Shown: piece by piece, positions 1 through 8,117 of the stretch | Layout: each line of letters starts with the position of its first letter | Numbering within the stretch: the stretch's first letter is position 1 | Source: Stappia sp. ES.058 | GTDB taxonomy: Bacteria; Pseudomonadota; Alphaproteobacteria; Rhizobiales; Stappiaceae | DNA: 64,000 nucleotides | Direction: 5' to 3' | Assembly (NCBI RefSeq): GCF_900105595.1 | Contig: NZ_LT629784.1 | Span: forward strand, 4,383,001-4,447,000 | The notes under the pieces: generated by a model | Seen by the model: only the letters and a program-made list of their open reading frames with translations | Database searches by the model: none | What the model was told of the DNA's origin: nothing | Program-made: the position numbers and the translations under genes

Positions 1-42
1 TGCCGGCTCCGCCCCTTGCGTCAATCAATAAGGTCGGTGGCG

Positions 43-1656
43 CTATTCGGCGGCGGCGCGAAAGGAGGGCGCTGCGGCCAGCACCGTGCCGTCCACGTGG
101 CTCTCGAACTTCGCGAAGTTGGACACGAACATCTCCACCAGCTTGGCAGCCTGCGCGTCATAGGCAACCGGATCCGCCCAGGTCGAACGCGGGTCGAGGA
201 TCTTGCTGTCGACGCCGCGTACCTCGACCGGAACCGCAAAGCCGAAGTTTGCATCGGTGCGGCATTCGATGTCGCGCAGCGAGCCGTCGAGTGCCGCACC
301 CAGCAGGGCACGGGTGGCGCGGATCGGCATCCGGTTGCCGGTGCCGTAAGCGCCGCCGGTCCAGCCCGTGTTGACCAGCCAGCAATCGACGTTGTGGGCG
401 GCGATCAGGCTGCGCAGCAGATTGCCGTATTCCGACGGATGCCGCGGCATGAAGGGAGCACCGAAGCAGGTCGAGAAGGTGGCCTGCGGTTCGGTCACGC
501 CCTTCTCGGTCCCGGCGACCTTTGCCGTGTAGCCGGAGAGGAAGTGATACATCGCCTGTGCCGGCGTGAGCTTGGCAATCGGCGGCAGCACGCCGAAGGC
601 ATCGGCCGTCAGCATGATGATGTTCTTGGGCTGCGGGGCGGTGCCGGTCGCGCTGGCATTCGGGATGAAGTCGATCGGATAGGCACAGCGGGTGTTTTCC
701 GTCTTGGAGCCGTCATCGAAATCGGGAATGCGGGTCGCCTCGTCGAGGACAACGTTTTCCAGAACGGTGCCGAACCGCTTGGTCGCGGCATAGATTTCCG
801 GCTCGGCCTCTTCGGAGAGCTTGATCGTCTTGGCGTAGCAGCCGCCCTCGAAATTGAAGATGCCTTCCGGACCCCATCCATGCTCGTCGTCGCCGATCAG
901 CGTACGCGACGGATCGGCGGAGAGCGTCGTCTTGCCGGTGCCCGACAGGCCGAAGAAGACCGCCGTGTCGCCCGCGTCGCCGAGATTGGCCGAGCAATGC
1001 ATCGGCATCACGCCCTTCTCCGGCAGCAGGAAGTTGAGCAGCGAGAACACCGATTTTTTCATTTCACCGGCGTAGGACGTTCCGGCGATCAGCACGATCT
1101 TGTTGGTGAAATCGCAGGCGATCAGCGTTTCGGACCGGCAGCCATGTCGCGTCGGGTCGGCCTTGAAGCTCGGCAGGTCGATGATCGTCATCTCCGGCAG
1201 GAAGCCGGCAAGCTCCGCGCGCTCCGGCCGGATCAGGAGATTGCGGATGAACAGCGAGTGCCAGGCATATTCGGTGAAGACGCGGACATTGATGCGGTTG
1301 GCCGGCTCGGCGCCGCCATAGAGATCCTGGGCGTAAAGCGACATGCCGCGCGCATGGGCGATCATGTCGGCATGCAGGGTGGCGAAGGCGTCCGAACTCA
1401 TCTGGGCGCTGTTGTCCCACCACACGCTGTCGCGGGTGGCGTCGTCGAGCACGACGAACTTGTCCTTGGGCGAGCGGCCGGTGTGGACACCGGTTTCCAC
1501 CACAAGCGCGCCGCCATCGGCAAGAACCGCTTCGCCGTGTCGCAAGGCATGTTCGTAAAGCGCAGGCGCCGAAAGATTGTGATGAAGCTCGCCGAGGTCG
1601 GTCAATCCGCCCAGCTCCGTGGGAGTTGACCGATGCCCTACGCCCTGATCCGCCAT
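43..1656 (-). CDS. pckA: phosphoenolpyruvate carboxykinase (ATP)
   Basis: Cytosolic enzyme converting oxaloacetate and ATP to phosphoenolpyruvate and CO2, the entry step of gluconeogenesis from TCA intermediates. The 537-aa product is full length for the ATP-dependent family. Visible motifs are the substrate-binding [12 protein letters not shown] near residue 60, the P-loop [13 protein letters not shown] and the kinase-2 motif [11 protein letters not shown] shortly after it. The ATG at 1656 gives the usual N-terminus. The gene stands alone on the minus strand. In other rhizobia pckA lies next to the chvI/chvG two-component genes, as here at 3.5 kb, and in Agrobacterium ChvG/ChvI has been linked to its expression. 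A palindrome at 1750-1766 may be its operator. Confidence 0.97.
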   Translation of the reverse strand: MADQGVGHRSTPTELGGLTDLGELHHNLSAPALYEHALRHGEAVLADGGALVVETGVHTGRSPKDKFVVLDDATRDSVWWDNSAQMSSDAFATLHADMIAHARGMSLYAQDLYGGAEPANRINVRVFTEYAWHSLFIRNLLIRPERAELAGFLPEMTIIDLPSFKADPTRHGCRSETLIACDFTNKIVLIAGTSYAGEMKKSVFSLLNFLLPEKGVMPMHCSANLGDAGDTAVFFGLSGTGKTTLSADPSRTLIGDDEHGWGPEGIFNFEGGCYAKTIKLSEEAEPEIYAATKRFGTVLENVVLDEATRIPDFDDGSKTENTRCAYPIDFIPNASATGTAPQPKNIIMLTADAFGVLPPIAKLTPAQAMYHFLSGYTAKVAGTEKGVTEPQATFSTCFGAPFMPRHPSEYGNLLRSLIAAHNVDCWLVNTGWTGGAYGTGNRMPIRATRALLGAALDGSLRDIECRTDANFGFAVPVEVRGVDSKILDPRSTWADPVAYDAQAAKLVEMFVSNFAKFESHVDGTVLAAAPSFRAAAE

Positions 1657-2230
1657 GTTCCGAGATCCCTGTCTGCGTTTCCAGTGTCGCGCGGTCTGAT
1701 GCCGCGTTGGTTTGAATTTGCCTGCCCCGAAGCGGAACGACGGATGACTGTCACCAATAAGGTGACGTTTTGCCGAGGTGCCTTGCGCCGTGGTCCTGCT
1801 CGTTTGAGTCGCGGCTCATGTCTTTCCCGATATCCGGAAATCCAGCAATTCGATTTGCTCGGCTCCGGGTCCGGTCACAAACCGGTTGTGCGACTGGTCG
1901 AGAAAATCAGAAGTTGTGGCAAGCGCCTTCGATTTGAGCAAAGTGAACCTAGAGGATGGGTCCTCGATCAACAAGCGCAACATCCACTGCAAAATGCGAC
2001 TTAATCGATTTAATACTCGGAACTGCAAGACTTAATTTCTTTCAAAAGGAAATTAACCAAGGCGCGAGGCGCCCGCATGTGGAATGCATGTTTCAATTCG
2101 GCGAAATTTCGGATTGTGCATTCCGAAAGGGCTTTGCCCGGATCGGTGATTGGGCGCGGGTGCTTGGTTCCGCACACACAGCCGACAGCGCCGCAAGCCC
2201 TGCCGATTTATGCCTTGCCGAGGATGACCG
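1657..2230. other. gene-free stretch upstream of pckA
   Basis: No convincing coding region was found. Open frames here are short, lack ribosome-binding sites and show no recognisable protein. The part from 1800 to 2100 is more AT-rich than the surroundings and probably holds the pckA promoter on the minus strand. The only structured element noticed is the palindrome at 1750-1766. Confidence 0.5.
1750..1766. promoter_or_regulatory. palindrome upstream of pckA
   Basis: GTCACCAATAAGGTGAC is a perfect inverted repeat with 6-bp arms and a 5-bp AT-rich spacer. It lies about 95 bp upstream of the pckA start codon, a plausible place for an operator. In Sinorhizobium pckA is controlled by the LacI-family regulator PckR, but whether this is such a site is inference. 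No confident -10/-35 could be assigned nearby. Confidence 0.35.
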
Positions 2231-2550
2231 ATGACCGTCATGCCTGCCCGACCCTTTGACGCTTTGGCGAGACACTTCGGAAGAACTGTCGGTTTCGCGG
2301 TGCCGCTCGTTCCGGCGCCGGACCTTGCGGCAGTGCCGCCGATCACTATCTGCGCGCCACCGGCACGCCCTGGCCGCTGCGCACCGGCTCGCAGGTGAAC
2401 CACTGCGCGCTGACATCCGCGATGATCGACAGCCGGGACTTCATCGTCGAGCGCAAACGCGCCACCCGCAACGGACTGGTGCCCGCCTGTCCGAAGGTCG
2501 CCATCTCCGGCGATGCCGACTTCAACGATCCGGTGTGGAGGTTCGTCTGA
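2231..2550 (+). pseudogene. frameshifted small gene, unknown function
   Basis: An ATG at 2231 with a GAGGA ribosome-binding site 6 bases upstream opens a frame that looks coding (MTVMPARPFDALARHFGRT and on) until about 2330. From there coding-like sequence continues one frame earlier, through NHCALTSAMIDSRDF, to the TGA at 2548-2550. Restoring one missing base near 2331-2340 would give a single protein of about 105 residues. I do not recognise the family and cannot assign a function. It may be a genuine pseudogene, a sequencing error in a GC-rich run, or chance. It lies in an otherwise empty interval between pckA and the exporter gene. Confidence 0.35.
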
Positions 2551-2628
2551 ACCGCCACAAACGGCAGGTCAGCGGACTTCGCTGCAGTTGTGCTGAAAAT
2601 TGTGAAACTCCGGATTCGCGAAGTGTTG

Positions 2629-3267
2629 TCAGTTGCGTGCTTCGCGCACCCCTGCCCAGATTAGGCTTGCGCCCATTGCTCCGAACGCGGCGGCGAAAAC
2701 GCCTTCGAACCACCGTGAGAACCGCGTGTAGCTGCGCATCGCCACGCCGGTCGAGAACAGCCAAGCGTAGGTCCCGTAGATGACCAACCCCGATAATGCA
2801 CCCATCGGACCGAAAGCGATGACGTGCCACGCGCTCAGCCCTTGGCCGAACAGAAAAGAAGCGACCGCAGCCCACATCAGCGCGGCTTTAGGATTGGTGA
2901 GCAGCACCAGACTGCCGCGCCGCCACGCCTGTCCATCAGTCAGCAGTCGAGCATCTGGCGTGAATGTGGCATTCGTTCCCTCTTTCAGGGTGGCCCGCGT
3001 CGCTTTGATGCCGAGGAAAAGCAGATATCCCCCACCCATGAATTTGAGCGCCAAGAGTGACAATGGGAAAGCTTCAATCAGTGCGCCAAGTCCCAGGGCG
3101 GTTACAGTCGACCAGACGAGCATGCCCGAAGAGATGCCAGTCACGATAAAAAAGGCAGGGCGTCTCCCCTGCGCCAATCCAACCGAAGCAACCGCGGCAA
3201 GGTTGGGCCCGGGTGATATCTGGGCCGCGAGAACACCCAGCCACGTCAAGGCGTAAATCGAGATCAT
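2629..3267 (-). CDS. LysE/RhtB-family amino-acid exporter
   Basis: Inner-membrane exporter of the LysE superfamily, whose members expel amino acids or their analogues. The roughly 212-aa length and about six hydrophobic segments fit the family. The signature QISPGPNLAAVAS lies in the first membrane segment and the NPKAALMW motif after the central loop. The substrate cannot be read from sequence. The ATG at 3267 is preferred over an in-frame TTG nine bases upstream because it begins directly before the first hydrophobic helix. The gene is monocistronic and divergent from chvI. Confidence 0.9.
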   Translation of the reverse strand: MISIYALTWLGVLAAQISPGPNLAAVASVGLAQGRRPAFFIVTGISSGMLVWSTVTALGLGALIEAFPLSLLALKFMGGGYLLFLGIKATRATLKEGTNATFTPDARLLTDGQAWRRGSLVLLTNPKAALMWAAVASFLFGQGLSAWHVIAFGPMGALSGLVIYGTYAWLFSTGVAMRSYTRFSRWFEGVFAAAFGAMGASLIWAGVREARN

Positions 3268-3502
3268 AATGTTCAAGTTCCTGAAGCGAGTACCTTGGCA
3301 TCGTCGCTGGGCTGACGCATTTTAGCAAGGTGTCGGGTAGGCCATCGTCCTTGAAGCAGCCGTTCAAGCGAAGCGCAGCATCGGCAACGGTGGGCTGGAA
3401 GCAGATCTCTCGGTTTCCGCGTCATAATTTGCGCGCATTTTCACCGCCAAGGCTGGTAAACACGAAACACCGCGCGAAAAGAATGGGAACAGGACCCGGA
3501 TT

Positions 3503-4201
3503 ATGCCGACGATTGCGCTTGTGGACGATGACCGCAACATTCTCACCTCGGTATCCATCGCCCTGGAAAGCGAAGGATACCGCGTACATTCCTACACGGA
3601 CGGTGCTTCGGCCCTCGACAGGCTGGTGACCGATCCGCCGGATCTGGCGATCTTCGACATCAAGATGCCGCGCATGGACGGGATGGAGCTTCTGCGTCGG
3701 TTGCGTCAGAAGTCCGACCTGCCGGTCATTTTCCTCACCTCCAAGGACGATGAGATCGACGAACTTTTCGGATTGAAAATGGGGGCGGACGATTTCATCC
3801 GCAAACCGTTTTCGCAACGTCTTCTCGTGGAGCGCGTGAAGGCCGTTTTGCGCCGGGTCCAGCCGCGCGACGCCACCGCGACGAAGTCGGAGAGCGACAA
3901 GCTGCTGGAGCGCGGCGATCTCGTGATGGATCAGGAGCGGCACACCTCGATGTGGAAGGGCAAGCCCGTCACGCTTACCGTGACGGAGTTCCTGATCCTC
4001 TACGCGCTCGCCCATCGGCCCGGCGTGGTCAAGAGCCGCAACGCGCTGATGGATGCCGCTTATGACGATCAGGTCTATGTCGACGACCGGACCATCGACA
4101 GTCACATCAAGCGGCTGCGCAAGAAATTCAAGATCGTGGACGACAGCTTCGACATGATCGAAACGCTTTACGGCGTGGGATACCGCTTTCGGGAGAGTTG
4201 A
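3503..4201 (+). CDS. chvI: two-component response regulator ChvI
   Basis: OmpR/PhoB-class transcription factor of the ChvG/ChvI (BvrS/BvrR, ExoS/ChvI) system that controls envelope, acid-stress and host-interaction genes in rhizobia. The 232-aa protein has an N-terminal receiver domain (about 1-115) with the acidic cluster VDDD, the phospho-acceptor Asp52 in [12 protein letters not shown], and the conserved Lys in IRKPF. A C-terminal winged-helix domain (about 130-230) ends in the typical [10 protein letters not shown]. It lies immediately upstream of the sensor kinase gene. The following hprK and PTS-like genes are the same context as the bvrRS locus of Brucella. Confidence 0.96.
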   Translation: MPTIALVDDDRNILTSVSIALESEGYRVHSYTDGASALDRLVTDPPDLAIFDIKMPRMDGMELLRRLRQKSDLPVIFLTSKDDEIDELFGLKMGADDFIRKPFSQRLLVERVKAVLRRVQPRDATATKSESDKLLERGDLVMDQERHTSMWKGKPVTLTVTEFLILYALAHRPGVVKSRNALMDAAYDDQVYVDDRTIDSHIKRLRKKFKIVDDSFDMIETLYGVGYRFRES

Positions 4202-4239
4202 GGGACCGGGCGGTCGCCGGACCGTCGCGGGGACAGCAT

Positions 4240-6069
4240 ATGGTAACGGAAGTCGAGACAGGCGAAGAGGCCGGACCGGCGCGGCGCACCGCCAGCGGTG
4301 CGGAGCTGCCGTCGACCCTGCGCACGCTCGGCAACAGGCGTTCTCGCAGACGATTCCTGTCGCGAACCTTCGGGTTTCTCGGGCCCTATCTCACCTCGTC
4401 GCTTACCCGGCGAATTCTCGTGCTCAATCTCGCCGGGCTTTTTGCGCTCGTCGCGGGCATTCTCTATCTCAACCAGTTTCGCGCCGGCCTGATCGATGCC
4501 CGGGTGCAAAGCCTTCTGACCCAGGGTGAGATCATCGCCGGAGCGATCGCCGCCTCCGCCACGGTCGAGACCGACGGCCTGATGGTCGATCCTGAGCAGC
4601 TTCTTCAACTGCAGGCCGGTGAAAGCCTGTCGCCCTCCGATGGTGCGCGTCTGCTCGATTTTCCGATCAATCCCGAGCGCGTTGCTCCGGTGTTGCGCCG
4701 GCTGATCTCGCCGACCAAGACCCGGGCCCGGATCTACGACCCGGAAGGAATCCTGATTCTCGATTCGCGTCATCTGTATGCGCGCGGCCAGATCCTGCGG
4801 TTCGACCTGCCGCCTCCGACGACGGAGACGCCGGGGCTTTGGGAACAGATCTGGTCCGACGTCAAGCTCTGGTTCCGGCGCGGCGACCTGCCGCTCTATG
4901 AGGAGATCGGAGCGGGCAACGGGCGTGCCTACCCGGAGGTCGAGGCAGCCCTTGCCGGATCTCCGGCCAGCGTCGTGCGGGTTTCCCCTCGCGGTGAGCT
5001 TATTGTTTCGGTTGCCGTACCGGTGCAGCGGTTCCGCGCGGTTCTTGGGTCGCTGCTGCTGTCGACGCAAGGCGGCGACATCGACGCCATCGTGCGCGCG
5101 GAACGTGTCGCGATCATGCGTGTGTTCCTGGTTGCCGCGGCGGTCACCATGGTTTTGTCAATTCTGCTCGCCGGGACCATTGCCGGCCCTGTGCGCCGGC
5201 TGGCTGCCGCCGCCGAGCGGGTGCGCCGGGGGATCAAGTCGCGCGAGGAGATCCCGAATTTCTCCGAACGCCGGGACGAGATCGGACATCTGGCGCGCGC
5301 GCTGCGTGACATGACCAATGCGCTCTACAATCGCATGGATGCGATCGAGACCTTCGCCGCCGATGTTTCGCACGAGTTGAAGAACCCGCTGACCTCGCTG
5401 CGCAGCGCGGTTGAAACACTGCCGCTTGCCCGCAAGCCGGAAGCGCGTGACCGGCTGATGGAAATCATCCAGCATGACGTACGCCGTCTCGACCGTCTGA
5501 TCACGGATATTTCGGACGCGTCCCGACTCGACGCGGAACTTGCCCGCGCTGACGCGGAGCCCATTGATATCGCAGCCTTGCTGCGTGGCGTCAGCGATCT
5601 CGCCAACGAACGCGCGGGACCGGAAGAAGCGCAGGTGGAGATCACCATCGCGCCGTCTCGACGCGATCATCCCTACCGCGTCATCGGAAACGACAGCCGG
5701 CTTGCGCAGGTCATCAACAATCTGATCGACAATGCCCGCTCGTTCTCGCCGCCTGGCGCCAGGGTCCGTATCGACGCCACACGCCTTGCCGACGCGGTCG
5801 AGATCACAGTCGATGACGACGGACCGGGCATCAAGCAGGATGTGCGCGACCGGATTTTCGAACGCTTCTATACGGACCGTCCCGAGGCGGACGGCTTTGG
5901 CAACAATTCCGGGCTTGGTCTGTCGATTTCCCGGCAGATCGTGGAAGCGCATCAGGGGACGATCACCGTCGAAAACAGGAAGGAGCACGATCCCGAAACC
6001 GGAGACATCAGAATTCTGGGAGCGAGATTCTCCGTTCGTCTTCCCGCGGATGCAAAGCCGCGCGGATGA
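4240..6069 (+). CDS. chvG: two-component sensor histidine kinase ChvG
   Basis: Inner-membrane sensor kinase partner of ChvI. Two membrane segments, near residues 57-77 and 291-315, bracket a periplasmic sensor domain of more than 200 residues. HAMP follows at about 311-365. The dimerisation box FAADVSHELKNPLTSLRS carries the phospho-accepting His378. The ATPase domain shows INNLIDNARSFSPPGA (N box), DDDGPGI and SGLGLSISRQIVEAH. I chose the ATG at 4240 (609 aa). A TTG at 4198 overlapping the chvI stop would add 14 residues but has no clear ribosome-binding site. The 3' end overlaps hprK by ATGA, suggesting translational coupling. Confidence 0.95.
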   Translation: MVTEVETGEEAGPARRTASGAELPSTLRTLGNRRSRRRFLSRTFGFLGPYLTSSLTRRILVLNLAGLFALVAGILYLNQFRAGLIDARVQSLLTQGEIIAGAIAASATVETDGLMVDPEQLLQLQAGESLSPSDGARLLDFPINPERVAPVLRRLISPTKTRARIYDPEGILILDSRHLYARGQILRFDLPPPTTETPGLWEQIWSDVKLWFRRGDLPLYEEIGAGNGRAYPEVEAALAGSPASVVRVSPRGELIVSVAVPVQRFRAVLGSLLLSTQGGDIDAIVRAERVAIMRVFLVAAAVTMVLSILLAGTIAGPVRRLAAAAERVRRGIKSREEIPNFSERRDEIGHLARALRDMTNALYNRMDAIETFAADVSHELKNPLTSLRSAVETLPLARKPEARDRLMEIIQHDVRRLDRLITDISDASRLDAELARADAEPIDIAALLRGVSDLANERAGPEEAQVEITIAPSRRDHPYRVIGNDSRLAQVINNLIDNARSFSPPGARVRIDATRLADAVEITVDDDGPGIKQDVRDRIFERFYTDRPEADGFGNNSGLGLSISRQIVEAHQGTITVENRKEHDPETGDIRILGARFSVRLPADAKPRG

Positions 6070-6551
6070 GTGCGAAGACGGTGCATGGCTCCTGCGTTCT
6101 CGTCGGTGCGGCTGGCGTCGTTCTTCGGGGGGCGTCGGGATCGGGGAAATCACGGCTGGGGGACGATCTTGTTGCGCGGGTGTGTCGCTCCGGCGGGTTC
6201 GCGGCGCATGTGGCTGATGACCGGCTTGTGCTGACTGCCCGGGCGGGGCGGCTTGTCGCGGAACCGCCGGCTGCCCTTGCCGGCCTTTGGGAGCGGCGCG
6301 GCGAGGGGATCCAGATGGTCGCCCATGAAGCCGCCGCTGTCGTTAGATTGATCGTCGACCTGGTGCCGGAGGCGGAAATCGCCCGACTTCCGGAACCCGG
6401 AGAGGGGCGCATCGCGTTGCGCGGCGTGACCGTTGCGCGCCTCATGTTGCCGGTTCCCCTGGCCTGTGATAGCGCCGAGCGAGTGCTGGCTCATTTGACC
6501 GGGGCCGTTCGGGTTTTTTCGTCCGAGGACGACAAAATCGCTGTGGATTGA
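6066..6551 (+). CDS. hprK: HPr kinase/phosphorylase, short alphaproteobacterial form
   Basis: Phosphorylates HPr on a regulatory serine, using ATP or pyrophosphate, and can reverse it. The 161-aa protein is only the catalytic C-terminal domain of the roughly 310-aa Firmicutes enzyme, which is normal for alphaproteobacteria. The Walker A motif is GASGSGKS at residues 22-29 and the ADDRLVL segment corresponds to the catalytic acidic region. It overlaps chvG by four bases and is followed by EIIA and HPr genes, its expected partner and substrate. This arrangement suggests that the incomplete PTS here is regulatory rather than for sugar uptake. Confidence 0.9.
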   Translation: MSAKTVHGSCVLVGAAGVVLRGASGSGKSRLGDDLVARVCRSGGFAAHVADDRLVLTARAGRLVAEPPAALAGLWERRGEGIQMVAHEAAAVVRLIVDLVPEAEIARLPEPGEGRIALRGVTVARLMLPVPLACDSAERVLAHLTGAVRVFSSEDDKIAVD

Positions 6552-6754
6552 TGCCGGACGCTCGGTTCCTGACGGAAAAGGCGGCAAAGCGCGCCGATTT
6601 TTCTTGCACTGCGGTGCCCCCGTGCTGACATTGGGCCTCCGGCGCCGGCAACACGGGTTGCCCTTCGACAATGAGGGTGGGACGTTCACCGGACCCGATA
6701 TCGCCGGCTCCCACGGGCGGCACGCCTGATCAGGAAATAAACGACGGACAGGGC

Positions 6755-7159
6755 ATGATAGGTCTCGTACTCGTCACTCACGGGCGATTGGCTGAAGAGT
6801 TCAAATCGGCATTGGAGCATGTGGTTGGTCCGCAAGAGCGGGTTGCAACCATCTGTATCGGTCCCGATGACGATATGGAGCAGCGACGCCAGGACATTCT
6901 CGCGGCGGTCGAGGATGTGAATGACGGTGGTGGTGTTGTGCTGTTGACCGACATGTTCGGCGGGACGCCCTCCAATCTTGCGATTTCCGTGATGGACGGC
7001 ACCAACATCGAGGTGATCGCCGGCGTGAATCTGCCGATGCTGATCAAGCTGGCAAGCGTGCGCGAAGATGCCGCCATTTCCGAAGCCGTCGACGAAGCGC
7101 GCAAGGCCGGTCAGAAATACATCTCGGTCGCCAGCCAGGTTCTCTCCGGGCAGGGATGA
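6755..7159 (+). CDS. PTS system mannose-type EIIA domain protein
   Basis: A 134-aa single-domain EIIA of the mannose/sorbose superfamily. It accepts phosphate from HPr on His9 in MIGLVLVTHGR. The second conserved region LLTDMFGGTPSNLA is present. No EIIB, EIIC or EIID gene follows, so a regulatory role is more likely than transport. The ATG at 6755 gives the canonical N-terminus; a longer frame upstream has no family match. Its stop overlaps the HPr start by ATGA. Confidence 0.93.
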   Translation: MIGLVLVTHGRLAEEFKSALEHVVGPQERVATICIGPDDDMEQRRQDILAAVEDVNDGGGVVLLTDMFGGTPSNLAISVMDGTNIEVIAGVNLPMLIKLASVREDAAISEAVDEARKAGQKYISVASQVLSGQG

Positions 7160-7455
7160 CAATGACCGACACCGAAGCGCGGCCGGCCGCGACTGCAGAT
7201 CTGACGATTGTCAATCGGCGCGGTCTGCATGCGCGTGCATCGGCGAAAATGGTCAAGTTGGTCGAACGGTATGATGCCGCCGTCACGGTTACTCGAGACG
7301 GTCAATCGGTTGGTGGCACGTCCATCATGGGGCTTATGATGCTCGCGGCGAGCCCGGGCTGCTGCATTGGGGTTAGCGCGACCGGAGCGCAGGCGGACGA
7401 GGTCTTGGCGGCGATCCGTGCCCTTGTCGAGGACGGTTTCGGCGAAACCGATTGA
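7156..7455 (+). CDS. ptsH: phosphocarrier protein HPr
   Basis: Small cytosolic phosphocarrier (99 aa). The active-site His25 lies in RRGLHARASAKMV. The regulatory serine target of HprK is Ser56 in VGGTSIMGLMMLAAS. It overlaps the EIIA gene by four bases. A second ATG two codons in (7162) is possible. Together with hprK and EIIA it forms a minimal relay downstream of ChvG/ChvI. A gene for enzyme I is not in this window. Confidence 0.95.
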   Translation: MTMTDTEARPAATADLTIVNRRGLHARASAKMVKLVERYDAAVTVTRDGQSVGGTSIMGLMMLAASPGCCIGVSATGAQADEVLAAIRALVEDGFGETD

Positions 7456-7580
7456 CCCCCGCGTTCGCGGCGACGCCGGTGTCCTGTCTTGCCCATCCCG
7501 CCGCAACGGACGGATCGCGACGATGGCCGGAAATGCGGGTTTCTGGGTTGCCGCGTCGGCGAACTGTGGCTGCTCTCTAG

Positions 7581-7842
7581 GCTCAGGACCTGTTGATATG
7601 ACTGCGATGGTCGGAGCGGATGTGTGCGGATACGAGGGCAAGCCCGCAGGAAGGCTGGAGCCTTTCAAGGGATTGCGACATGGTATCCCGTGCGGATCCA
7701 CCCTGATCCGAAGGACGGCCGAGCTGACGTCGACCTGCGGCGTCAAAGCCCTCGACCGGGGGAACGGCCGCGCTCTTTGGGCTTTTCCTTGCATCTCTCG
7801 TCATCTCAAACGCCATTTCAGTCATAGCAACAGGTCCTGACC
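7581..7842. mobile_element. 262-bp MITE, IS5-like ends, CTAG target duplication
   Basis: The two ends form terminal inverted repeats of 24 bp with 22 matches, beginning GCTCAGGACCTGTTG on the left and, on the complementary strand, GGTCAGGACCTGTTG on the right. The element is flanked by direct CTAG copies at 7577-7580 and 7843-7846. The interior has open frames but no transposase motif and is far too short to be autonomous. CTAG duplications and ends of this kind are typical of IS5-superfamily elements, so this is most likely a deletion derivative mobilised in trans. It sits about 80 bp upstream of the ahcY regulatory palindrome. Confidence 0.8.
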
Positions 7843-7923
7843 CTAGGGCACGGGGCCGCGAACCGAAGTCTCACCGAAAACGGATTTGGGGTGAAATCCC
7901 GGGACGGGCTTAGGGAAATTTTC

Positions 7924-7949
7924 ATGATATAAAGAAATCTTTATATCAT
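7924..7949. promoter_or_regulatory. 12+12 bp palindromic operator upstream of ahcY
   Basis: ATGATATAAAGA (7924-7935), two A residues, then TCTTTATATCAT (7938-7949) make a perfect inverted repeat, strikingly AT-rich for this genome. It ends two bases before the -35 box of the proposed ahcY promoter. AT-rich palindromes of this size are typical ArsR-family sites, and the ArsR-family regulator SahR is known to control ahcY and methionine-cycle genes in Proteobacteria. No regulator gene is seen nearby. Confidence 0.65.
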
Positions 7950-7951
7950 TA

Positions 7952-7980
7952 TTGCTTTGTATCCGGTGACCGCATATAAG
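7952..7980 (+). promoter_or_regulatory. putative sigma70 promoter of ahcY
   Basis: TTGCTT (7952-7957) and TATAAG (7975-7980) are separated by 17 bp, close to the housekeeping consensus. Transcription from here would give a leader of about 125 nt before ahcY. The position directly after the palindrome supports joint function. Confidence 0.5.
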
Positions 7981-8018
7981 GGATCTCAGGGAGCCGCGCG
8001 GTGCGCGGGTGAAATCCC

Positions 8019-8117
8019 ATGTCAATTCCCAGCCCCGTCCAGTCGTGCGTCGTGCCGACCCTGGAAACGGGTGTGTCGCATGTCAAAGCCAACCGAGTGA
8101 GCGGATCTAGCCGATGA
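8019..8117 (+). CDS. possible leader ORF overlapping the ahcY start
   Basis: A 32-codon frame ([14 protein letters not shown] and on) begins in the ahcY leader and ends with a TGA that overlaps the ahcY ATG as ATGA. This geometry is what translational coupling would need, and ahcY itself lacks a strong Shine-Dalgarno sequence. Against it, the leader ORF also has no clear ribosome-binding site and matches no family I recognise. It may be fortuitous. Confidence 0.25.
   Translation: MSIPSPVQSCVVPTLETGVSHVKANRVSGSSR

Noticed and set aside
16..1629. Long plus-strand open frame antisense to pckA
   Set aside because: It is an Ala/Arg/Gly-rich shadow created by high GC on the opposite strand; pckA has full family motifs.
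4198..4239. Upstream TTG start for chvG overlapping chvI
   Set aside because: No convincing ribosome-binding site; the ATG at 4240 gives a family-like N-terminus.
7987..8113. SAH or SAM riboswitch in the ahcY leader
   Set aside because: I could not find the conserved core or pseudoknot elements of known SAH/SAM classes; a covariance-model scan would settle it.
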